This document shows, one piece after another, positions 1 to 5,767 of a stretch of DNA of 7,461 nt. Position 1 is the first letter of the stretch, and each line of letters starts with the position of its first letter. Below the pieces are notes generated by a model. It was not told the DNA's origin. It did no database searches and saw only the letters and a list, made by a program, of their open reading frames with translations. The translations under genes were made by a program, and so were the position numbers. This DNA is from Deltaproteobacteria bacterium (GTDB lineage Bacteria; Desulfobacterota; DSM-4660; Desulfatiglandales; Desulfatiglandaceae): positions 1-7,461 of the forward strand of contig JAFDJF010000099.1 of assembly GCA_019307645.1 (NCBI GenBank), given 5' to 3'.

Positions 1-10
1 CTACAACAAT

Positions 11-27
11 GCCCCCTTCGAGGGGGC
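11..27. repeat. GC-rich hairpin, terminator-like
   Basis: GCCCCCT-TCG-AGGGGGC is a perfect 7-bp stem with a 3-base loop. It resembles the stem of an intrinsic terminator, but neither strand shows a proper T-run after it (TTCATCAT on plus, ATTGTTGTAG on minus). It could serve a gene lying left of the window, or belong to the repeat unit formed with the neighbouring hairpin at 31-63. Which strand it acts on cannot be decided here. Confidence 0.45.
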
Positions 28-30
28 TTC

Positions 31-63
31 ATCATACCACCAGCTCTGCTGGTGGTCGATGAT
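31..63. repeat. Long bulged hairpin next to the GC-rich hairpin
   Basis: ACCACCAGC (36-44) and GCTGGTGGT (48-56) form a perfect 9-bp stem around the loop TCT. ATCAT (31-35) and ATGAT (59-63) extend it by five pairs across a 2-base bulge. Such strong foldback DNA at the edge of a gene-free region is typical of REP-like repeats or of the subterminal hairpins of IS200/IS605-type elements. No transposase is visible, and the window starts too close to say more. Confidence 0.5.
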
Positions 64-425
64 TCAATCAACCTTTTGAGACATGAATTCAAAAACGGCG
101 GGAAATCCTTGCTTGAGGCTGGGGTCGCCACGCTAACTTATTGAATAAGGCATAGGTGACACCTATTGCTTTGCTCAAAGAACACTCAAATAAGAACGTG
201 TTTCTTAGCATAACCTTCAATCTGGCAAAAGTGTAGCTTAGATTTGGTACTCTTAATAATATTCTACATTCAAGAATTAAACCGTATTACCAGTATACAA
301 ACTTTCTACAAAATACACGATTGTAATGATATTAATAATCCAACAAAAGAAAAACCATAAGTTCCCATGACTTCTCCTTGAAGCTCTCCACCCTGGCTCT
401 GTACAAGCGTAGCTTAAAGGCAAAC
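64..425. other. Gene-free, AT-rich intergenic stretch downstream of DUF1329
   Basis: I see no convincing coding region, RNA gene or transposase here. Apart from the palindrome at 152-166 the sequence is visibly AT-rich, especially from about 230 to 360. No clear intrinsic terminator for the DUF1329 gene follows its stop at 426 on the minus strand; the only hairpin near it (CTTC-AAGGA-GAAG on the minus strand, around 370-390) is four pairs long without a T-run directly after it. Confidence 0.6.
152..166. repeat. 15-bp palindrome
   Basis: ATAGGTG-A-CACCTAT is a perfect 7-bp inverted repeat with a single central base, the form expected of a dimeric regulator site. AAG and CTT further out can add three pairs after two mismatches. 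It is not close to any start codon inside the window, so its target, if any, is unclear. Confidence 0.3.
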
Positions 426-1883
426 TTATTTCGCTTTCCGCATTATGCCTTGTATGTTAAAGCGCTTTCGAGGCCATGGCGCAGGGTAAGTGGGGGTGGT
501 GGCTATCGTTGAATGCAGGTCGATGTAATCACGTTGAATTGTGGAACTGCCATATTGAACCATCCATCCACCTTCCGGGACGAAGGAAAAAGGTAGATAG
601 CACTGCACCCTGTAGAGCTGCCCTTTTTGATCGTAATTATCATTGATCCCGCAAGAGAACATCTCTTTGTCAATAAAATAAATCCGCCTGCCGTAAACAT
701 AGTTGTGATCCATCTGGGTCATCTGAAGGACATAAGTGGGCCTGCGCATGAATGTTAAACCCCTTACTTCATAGTCGTTCTTGGAATCAATCCAAACTGG
801 GGCTGAACCATAGGCGTAGGGCAAAAGATACTCACGCTCTGCGATAATTTCAAATTTGTAAGGATATTTGTTGGGAGTAATTTTCTGCAGGATCATGTTT
901 TGGTCGTCGTAACACATGTCTCCTGTAGGATCCTGCGTATCTGTAGCAGCCATTTTGCGTATCCGTCTAAGAGACGGAATGTAAATCATAGAAGGGTCTG
1001 CTCTTTCAGGGTCAGCATAAAACATCCGCACTAAGATCGTTCCCCTGTTGGCTCGAGGTTCCTGCATGGTATATCCGTAAGAGAACCATTCATTATTTCT
1101 TTCCGCACGCTTATCCATCCAGCCAAAAGGCGGAAAAAGCGTTCGTCCCTTCCAAGATATCTTTGCAACATCGGTCTGACTGTACTTGTCAATTTTCAGA
1201 TTTCTGTCAAAACCGATACTAATTGCGGGAATGCCCCAGCACATATTAAACGCGTGGGATCTCAGAAAAAAATTATAGAAAACCTGCTGCGCTTTAAACT
1301 TTCCGGAGGGCCGGGGAAAAGGGATTCCCCCCTCCCATGACCCCTTGACGATGTAGCCGTCCTTGTCCAGTTTTGTTTTCCCCAGGTTCCGTTTGGTCGC
1401 CTCGATGTTGGGCAGGTTAGAGTAGAACTGCCGGGTGGGAATGATTTCAAACTCTGGAATATTGCATGTCATAGGAGGACCGCCCGGCTTAAAATAGCGT
1501 TGAAACTCTTGAGGAATCAATTCCTTGAGCCCGGGATATTTCTCCAGGTCCGTATAGGAGTATTTGCCCGGTTTGATCTCAGGCGCGATTTTGCCCACCA
1601 GTTCCAAGGCAGTAAAGCCTATGAGCTCGGCCCACTCCTTTTTCATCTTCTCCTGGTCGAAGGTAAGCCTGCCGTATATTTCTGGGGGCACAAAGTCTTT
1701 GAAAGGTTTTTTTGCAAATAAGTCGGTGGGGTCATCAAAAACAGCCTTGACCAGTTTTCTTTCGCAACTGGGGATGTAGGTTTCAGGGTGAGGAAGCTTT
1801 TCTTCCGCCCATCCGGACAATGGCAAAAGGCTTATGGTCAAAAAAAGTGCCAACAAGTGTTTAAGTGGTTTGAACGGGTTCAT
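426..1883 (-). CDS. Exported DUF1329 family protein
   Basis: This 485-residue protein has a clear Sec signal peptide: basic start (MNPFKPLKH), hydrophobic core (about 10-23) and probable cleavage after Ala26 (GWA/EE). There is no lipobox Cys, so it should be periplasmic or outer-membrane-associated rather than a lipoprotein. The mature part matches DUF1329, seen in the GGIPFPRP motif (185-192) and the block around YIPSLRRIRKM with DPTGD and DD downstream (301-327). DUF1329 is thought to have a LolB/LolA-like fold and often occurs with DUF1302 and RND/MMPL exporters, suggesting lipid or hydrophobic-compound handling in the envelope; no activity is established that I know of. Length is slightly above the usual 450. 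A strong AGAGGAG ribosome site ends 7-8 bases before the ATG at 1883. It follows the sulfotransferase gene after 226 bp, so it may be a separate transcript. No DUF1302 or RND partner is visible in the window. Confidence 0.9.
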   Translation of the reverse strand: MNPFKPLKHLLALFLTISLLPLSGWAEEKLPHPETYIPSCERKLVKAVFDDPTDLFAKKPFKDFVPPEIYGRLTFDQEKMKKEWAELIGFTALELVGKIAPEIKPGKYSYTDLEKYPGLKELIPQEFQRYFKPGGPPMTCNIPEFEIIPTRQFYSNLPNIEATKRNLGKTKLDKDGYIVKGSWEGGIPFPRPSGKFKAQQVFYNFFLRSHAFNMCWGIPAISIGFDRNLKIDKYSQTDVAKISWKGRTLFPPFGWMDKRAERNNEWFSYGYTMQEPRANRGTILVRMFYADPERADPSMIYIPSLRRIRKMAATDTQDPTGDMCYDDQNMILQKITPNKYPYKFEIIAEREYLLPYAYGSAPVWIDSKNDYEVRGLTFMRRPTYVLQMTQMDHNYVYGRRIYFIDKEMFSCGINDNYDQKGQLYRVQCYLPFSFVPEGGWMVQYGSSTIQRDYIDLHSTIATTPTYPAPWPRKRFNIQGIMRKAK

Positions 1884-1890
1884 GGCTTAT

Positions 1891-1898
1891 ACTCCTCT
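1891..1898 (-). promoter_or_regulatory. Ribosome binding site of the DUF1329 gene
   Basis: The minus strand reads AGAGGAGT with GGAG ending 8 bases before the ATG at 1883. This is the best Shine-Dalgarno match in the window and fixes the start together with the signal peptide. Confidence 0.75.
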
Positions 1899-1947
1899 TT
1901 TCTGGGGGTTAATAAAGGATTTGAATTCCGCCACTTCTTTGTTCATG

Positions 1948-1966
1948 AAGAGAGACAATTTCTCTT
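1948..1966. repeat. Short inverted repeat upstream of the DUF1329 gene
   Basis: AAGAGA and TCTCTT flank a 7-base spacer, about 65 bp before the DUF1329 ATG. It lies downstream of the candidate promoter, where a repressor or leader structure could act. The stem is AT-rich and short, so significance is low. Confidence 0.18.
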
Positions 1967-1998
1967 GTTAACACTCACCTTGTACACTTCCAGTTGTA

Positions 1999-2027
1999 AG
2001 GATACTTTACCTGAAATAAAAATACAA
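1999..2027 (-). promoter_or_regulatory. Possible sigma-70-type promoter for the DUF1329 gene
   Basis: In the 226-bp gap the minus strand shows TTGTAT (2027-2022), a 17-bp spacer and TATCCT (2004-1999). Spacing is ideal, but the hexamers match consensus at only 3 of 6 and 4 of 6 positions. Transcription would begin near 1992 and leave a leader of about 110 bases. An AT-rich gap makes chance matches likely, so this is a weak call. Confidence 0.22.
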
Positions 2028-2038
2028 TGTTTAAAGAT

Positions 2039-2051
2039 TCTCGGAACGAGA
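2039..2051. repeat. Short perfect inverted repeat in the sulfotransferase-DUF1329 gap
   Basis: TCTCG-GAA-CGAGA forms a 5-bp stem with a 3-base loop, about 60 bp past the sulfotransferase stop and 150 bp before the DUF1329 start. On the minus strand it is not followed directly by a T-run (a T-rich stretch starts about 14 bases later), so it is a poor terminator. It could be an operator half-site pair or chance. Confidence 0.25.
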
Positions 2052-2109
2052 CAAAACCCCCTCCTTCGTCATTCGGAGATCATGTACTCGTTATTCGATT
2101 GTTAAGTTT

Positions 2110-3315
2110 TCATTCACCATTCTGACCTTTTAATGGAACTGGCGGATTTAGGATGAAGCGTTTTCTATACTCGGCAAAATCTTTCTTCAGACCCTCTTCA
2201 GTTAACCCGAATTCTTCCAGTGTATAGTGATGCACGGGACGTTTGTCTCTGGCATGATCTATGGTCCATTTAATCATGGTCTGCTCCACCTCAGGTGTGA
2301 GTTCCATACCCGTGTATTCGTAAATTTGTCGAATTTGCGTGACAGGGTCTTTAAGTACATCCCGGTACCAGATGTCGATGAACCGACCAGGGAAGGTGTC
2401 ACGTATTTGCAGAGAATGCCTGGTTGCGTTCTTAAATTTTCTGCTCCAATGACGACCGGCCTCTTTTGCATCAGCGCTGTCGCTGGCTAGCGTCCTGAGA
2501 GTGTAAACCAAACTCGCCCACGAGGGTATGGTTTCTACCGGATCTCTGTGGGTCTGAATCACCGTGGCATCCGGAAACACCTTGAACAGCAGATCCAGGA
2601 ATCCCAGATGATGGGGGGTTTTAAGTACCCAGCGTTCTCCGGTTACGCCTGATCTCTTCTTCTGCCACTGTAAAAACTGCAGCAGTTGCTTCAAGTATTC
2701 GTACCCCGCGGTCTGATCCTGTTGCTCCAGCCACATACTGTAGGAAGGGATATGGACCAGGGCCTCGGGAGTCGTGCTGAAGAAGGAATGCTCCAAAAGC
2801 ATGATCTCTTCGTCAGAGGCCTCTGCCTCGATGGGGTGTATCGCCGCCAGGTCGGGCGCCAGGTCGATCATTGCGCTGACTTCCGCTTCCGCATCAATGA
2901 TACGAGGGTCCCGGCTCCCATCTGCCATGTTTCCAGCACCCGGGAAGGGAGCAGGATTCCGGGATTCCCACCAGAACACCGAGAGAATGCGGGGATCGCT
3001 CGCTATCAGGCGTTGCAGCATTGTTGTTCCTGTTCTCCCGAGACCTACAATCACAAGAGGTTTTCGGATCTCCTGTTCAAGGATTTCCGGAAATCGCTTG
3101 AAGTGGTCCTCGGTTCGCAGACGATTTACCAGGAGGCCCACGATTCGGGCACGCTGGGTGATACGCCCGATTTCATTCAGCCGGGCTTCCTCTTCCATCG
3201 CCTTCAACAACATCCTCATAGGCCGGCGGAAAGATTCGTCACCAAAATCCGTCAGACCTGACTTCTCCCGGGCCTCTGTGATGAGGGATTCTTCGTCCAG
3301 GCTTGTAAGTTCCAT
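2110..3315 (-). CDS. Sulfotransferase family protein (Sulfotransfer_3-like, PAPS-dependent type)
   Basis: This 401-residue protein (numbered from the Met at 3315) resembles bacterial sulfotransferases that move a sulfuryl group from PAPS to a hydroxyl or amine. The 5'-phosphosulfate loop is VGLGRTGTT (90-98), preceded by a beta strand (PLVIV). The 3'-phosphate region is QTHRDPVETIPS (254-265), and VLKTPHH (230-236) is another conserved block. The N-terminal helical part with LTDFGDESF (21-29) is typical of this soluble subfamily of about 390-410 residues; I see no signal peptide or membrane segment. An alternative ATG at 3420 would add 35 residues and overlap the reductase gene by 80 bp. I prefer 3315 because the family usually begins just before this motif, the gap to the upstream stop is then 25 bp, and CAGG lies 10 bases upstream; the choice is not certain. 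The acceptor is unknown. Gene order suggests it modifies a product of the mutase/reductase pair, which is inference. Confidence 0.88.
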   Translation of the reverse strand: MELTSLDEESLITEAREKSGLTDFGDESFRRPMRMLLKAMEEEARLNEIGRITQRARIVGLLVNRLRTEDHFKRFPEILEQEIRKPLVIVGLGRTGTTMLQRLIASDPRILSVFWWESRNPAPFPGAGNMADGSRDPRIIDAEAEVSAMIDLAPDLAAIHPIEAEASDEEIMLLEHSFFSTTPEALVHIPSYSMWLEQQDQTAGYEYLKQLLQFLQWQKKRSGVTGERWVLKTPHHLGFLDLLFKVFPDATVIQTHRDPVETIPSWASLVYTLRTLASDSADAKEAGRHWSRKFKNATRHSLQIRDTFPGRFIDIWYRDVLKDPVTQIRQIYEYTGMELTPEVEQTMIKWTIDHARDKRPVHHYTLEEFGLTEEGLKKDFAEYRKRFILNPPVPLKGQNGE

Positions 3316-3325
3316 CGGGTCTTTA

Positions 3326-3334
3326 CCTGCCCTC
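3326..3334 (-). promoter_or_regulatory. Candidate ribosome binding site for the sulfotransferase (start at 3315)
   Basis: The minus strand reads GAGGGCAGG just after the reductase stop codon (3343-3341), with the last AGG 10 bases before the ATG at 3315. The competing ATG at 3420 has GGAG only 4 bases upstream, which is a poor spacing. This supports but does not prove the internal start. Confidence 0.4.
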
Positions 3335-3340
3335 ACGGCT

Positions 3341-5311
3341 TCAAATCCTGCCTGCAACCTCTGAAGCTTCCGCAATAGCTTCGAGTGCTGTTCGGGGCGC
3401 CTTGGCATCCCCGATGACATAAAGCTCCGGGACCATACTTTCCACCCTGTGGCTCAAGTTTTCATAAGGACTTGTCCCCACGGCCAGAACAATACATTCC
3501 ATATCGTGGACAGCCTCTTCCTGACCATCCCTGATAAACCGGATACCATCATCCAGGATCTGCTTGACCCGCGCTCGCGTAATCCAATTCACTCCCTTTC
3601 TTCGCAGGTTCTGCAGAAGCAAGTACCTGGGCTCAGGCTGCATTTCCCCGGCTAGCTCGTCCGCCATCTCAACTATAGTTACCGAGACTGGCCCCACGAT
3701 CAGATTGTCCTCTGGTTCAGCCAGAAAGTCTGCCACCTCACAGCCAACCATACCGCCGCCAATCACTAGCACTTTTGTTTTGTTAACTGTTGCCTTGCCC
3801 GCCAGTATGTCATGGGCTGTAGCCACATTCTCATTTTCTACACCCGGAATGTCTTGAGGAATAAGGGGGATTCCACCGGTGGCAATGATCAGCACGTCGG
3901 GATTAATGTCCTTCACCAGTGTCGGTGTAACTTCCACATTCAGCTGGAGTTTGCATCCCGCTTTCCGCACCTGATTTGAAAGATACTGGATCAGCAGGAT
4001 GTTCTCCTGTTTCAAAGGCGGAACCGCGGCGAGGTCAAACTGTCCCCCCAATTTCGGGGACTTTTCGAAAAGGGTAACACGGTGCCCTCTCCGGCAGACT
4101 ATCCAGGCCGCATACAGACCGGCCGGGCCTCCCCCTGCGACCATGACCTTTTTTGGACTCTCCGTCCGGTCGAAAGCCGTCTCTTTTTCCCTGCACAACG
4201 TGGGGTTTACCAGGCAAGTCAGTGCACCGTACGTTCGCGCTCCACCCACACAACCGAGATTACAGCCAATGCACGGGGCGATGTCATCAAAATTTCCTTC
4301 AGCCGCCTTGTTGGGCAATTCGGGATCAGCCAACAGAGATCGGCCCATTGCCACCAGGTCGGCTTTCCCAGTGGCTATAATGTGCTCGGCCAGTATGGGA
4401 TCTTTGATCCTGCCGGCCACAATTACAGGCACATCCACAGCCTTCCTGACTGTTGAGGCTGCGCCCACATTGAGTCCAAAAGGGGTCCCCGCAGGCGGCA
4501 TCACCCACCAGGAAGTTTCCGGGAAACTGCCGCCCGTGATGTGAAGTGCATCGGCTCCGGCCTCCACCAGGAGAGGCGCAATGGCCTCGGTCTCGAGGAG
4601 GTTTCGACCTCCGGGCATCATCTCGTCACCGGATATGCGCACAATGACAGGGAAATCAGATCCGGCCTCTGCCTTCATCCGTCGAATTATTTCCAGGGGG
4701 AACCTGATGCGTCCTTCCATAGAACCGCCATAGATGTCAGCGCGTTTGTTACACAACGGGGTCATGAAAGAACTCACCAGATTGTGGCTGCCATGGGCAG
4801 CGTGTAGCTCAACAGCATCGCAGCCGGCCTCTCTCGCCCGCCGGGCTGCGTCGCCGAAGTTCTCCACGATTCCTTCGATTTCCTCTATGGTCAGCTCTCT
4901 GGGAACACTCTTGAGCCATTTCTCTTTGGGTAAGATCGGTGAAGGACCTACAGCCTGAACTCCGGCAAGTGCGGGGTCTCGGCGTGCACCCTGATGCATG
5001 ATCTGTGGGGCCAGCTTTGCCCCATGGGCGTGCACTGCATCGGCCAGTTCTTTCAGGCCGGGAATAAATCTGTCGTCCCAGATCCCGATGTGCAAAGAGC
5101 TGTTTATGATCAATGGATCTATGCTGACACCACCGGTAATTATGAGTCCAGCGCCGCCTTTTGCCTGCGCTTCATGGAAGTTTATCCGGGTCTGAGAGAC
5201 ACAACCGTCCTTTGCCGCAAAACCGGGTCCCATAATGGGAGGCACGACAATGCGGTTTTTTAATTCCATCTTCCCGATGGTGATTGGGGTAAACAGGCTC
5301 CTTATGTCCAT
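3341..5311 (-). CDS. NAD(P)H:flavin oxidoreductase, Old Yellow Enzyme / 2,4-dienoyl-CoA reductase (FadH-like) family
   Basis: This 656-residue multidomain reductase (numbered from the Met at 5311) should pass electrons from NAD(P)H through FAD and a 4Fe-4S cluster to FMN and then to an activated C=C bond. The order is: an OYE-type TIM barrel (about 1-340) opening with the typical LFTPITIG and LKNR; an HxxH pair (170, 173); the cluster motif C347-x2-C350-x3-C354-x11-C366; an FAD-binding GGGPAG (393-398); and an NAD(P)-binding GGGMVG (518-523). Length is close to E. coli FadH (about 670). The region of the FadH catalytic Tyr reads G-S-H-N, with Ser175 after the Gly and about two extra residues, and no His appears where FadH has its catalytic His. 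A dienoyl-CoA substrate is therefore uncertain; related enzymes act on enoates, steroids and bile acids. An upstream in-frame ATG at 5326 lacks a ribosome site, whereas GAGG precedes the chosen ATG by 9 bases. It lies 46 bp after the B12 subunit. Confidence 0.92.
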   Translation of the reverse strand: MDIRSLFTPITIGKMELKNRIVVPPIMGPGFAAKDGCVSQTRINFHEAQAKGGAGLIITGGVSIDPLIINSSLHIGIWDDRFIPGLKELADAVHAHGAKLAPQIMHQGARRDPALAGVQAVGPSPILPKEKWLKSVPRELTIEEIEGIVENFGDAARRAREAGCDAVELHAAHGSHNLVSSFMTPLCNKRADIYGGSMEGRIRFPLEIIRRMKAEAGSDFPVIVRISGDEMMPGGRNLLETEAIAPLLVEAGADALHITGGSFPETSWWVMPPAGTPFGLNVGAASTVRKAVDVPVIVAGRIKDPILAEHIIATGKADLVAMGRSLLADPELPNKAAEGNFDDIAPCIGCNLGCVGGARTYGALTCLVNPTLCREKETAFDRTESPKKVMVAGGGPAGLYAAWIVCRRGHRVTLFEKSPKLGGQFDLAAVPPLKQENILLIQYLSNQVRKAGCKLQLNVEVTPTLVKDINPDVLIIATGGIPLIPQDIPGVENENVATAHDILAGKATVNKTKVLVIGGGMVGCEVADFLAEPEDNLIVGPVSVTIVEMADELAGEMQPEPRYLLLQNLRRKGVNWITRARVKQILDDGIRFIRDGQEEAVHDMECIVLAVGTSPYENLSHRVESMVPELYVIGDAKAPRTALEAIAEASEVAGRI

Positions 5312-5320
5312 CGTCCCGGA

Positions 5321-5324
5321 CCTC
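5321..5324 (-). promoter_or_regulatory. Ribosome binding site deciding the flavin reductase start
   Basis: On the minus strand GAGG lies 9 bases before the ATG at 5311. It falls inside the alternative ATG at 5326 and the codons after it, and no purine-rich site precedes 5326. This favours the shorter protein, whose first residues (MDIRSLF) match the usual start of the family. Confidence 0.6.
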
Positions 5325-5357
5325 ATAACAATTCAGAGTGTTGGAAAACGATACGCG

Positions 5358-5759
5358 CTATGATTCATTAGTTACCCTGTTTCTGATGAATTCAACGATC
5401 TCGGAAGTAGGCGTTCCCATGGTGAATAATCCCGATACCCCCAGCATTTCCAGCTCTTGGAGATTCTCCCGGGGAATAACCCCACCTCCGATCACCAACT
5501 TGTCTTCCGCGCCTTCTTTCTTAAGTAATTGGATTACCTTTGGGAAGTGTTTCATGTGGGCGCCCGACAATGAGCTTATCCCTATGACATCAACATCTTC
5601 CTGTATGGCAGTCTGCACGACCATTTCAGGGGTTTGTCTCAATCCCGTATAAATGACCTCCATTCCGGCATCTCTTAACGCTCTGGTGACAACAATCGCT
5701 CCGGTTGTATGGCCATCCAGGCCCAATTTGGCAATCAAAACCCTTATCCTCTTCACCAT
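5358..5759 (-). CDS. B12-dependent acyl-CoA mutase, small cobalamin-binding subunit
   Basis: This 133-residue protein is a stand-alone B12-binding domain with a flavodoxin-like fold. It carries the base-off/His-on signature D15-G-H17-x-x-G20, with His17 as the predicted lower cobalt ligand and Lys11/Asp15 as its relay. The following loops SSLSG (62-66) and GGG (91-93) bind the nucleotide tail in this family. The length equals that of IcmB/HcmB-type small subunits (about 135 residues). It should form a heteromeric mutase with the product of the gene 8 bp upstream. A G-rich ribosome site overlaps the upstream TAG stop (AGGGGG, then 4 bases, then ATG), suggesting translational coupling and matched stoichiometry. 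One oddity: the usual His-Asp-Arg-Gly reads His17-Thr-Thr-Gly here. Domain identity is very clear. Confidence 0.95.
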   Translation of the reverse strand: MVKRIRVLIAKLGLDGHTTGAIVVTRALRDAGMEVIYTGLRQTPEMVVQTAIQEDVDVIGISSLSGAHMKHFPKVIQLLKKEGAEDKLVIGGGVIPRENLQELEMLGVSGLFTMGTPTSEIVEFIRNRVTNES

Positions 5760-5767
5760 ACCGCCCC

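Noticed and set aside
2..79. Open plus-strand frame running in from the left edge and ending at TGA 77-79
   Set aside because: Its 25 codons lie almost wholly inside the two hairpins, so the open frame is better explained by structured repeat DNA than by the end of a gene, although a transposase tail cannot be fully excluded.
150..172. Possible sigma-54 promoter (TGACAC...TTGC) at the palindrome
   Set aside because: The spacing between the two elements is two bases too short and the first element lacks the consensus GG.
1..425. CRISPR array, tRNA or rRNA
   Set aside because: No regularly spaced repeats, no cloverleaf with CCA end and no conserved rRNA segments were seen here or elsewhere in the window.
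2050..2090. Possible terminator after the sulfotransferase (CTCC...GGAG then GGGTTTT on the minus strand)
   Set aside because: The stem is only four pairs with a ten-base loop and the T-run is four long; too weak to call.
1788..2105. Plus-strand open frame of 105 codons spanning the DUF1329 start and the gap
   Set aside because: It begins inside the signal peptide region of the DUF1329 gene on the other strand, has no ribosome site and no recognisable similarity.
2686..3364. Two long plus-strand open frames (about 190 codons each) opposite the sulfotransferase
   Set aside because: They overlap each other in different frames and lie antisense to a clear sulfotransferase; no recognisable domain.
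3999..4544. Plus-strand open frame of 181 codons opposite the flavin reductase
   Set aside because: Antisense to the conserved Fe-S cluster region; composition reflects the coding strand beneath it.
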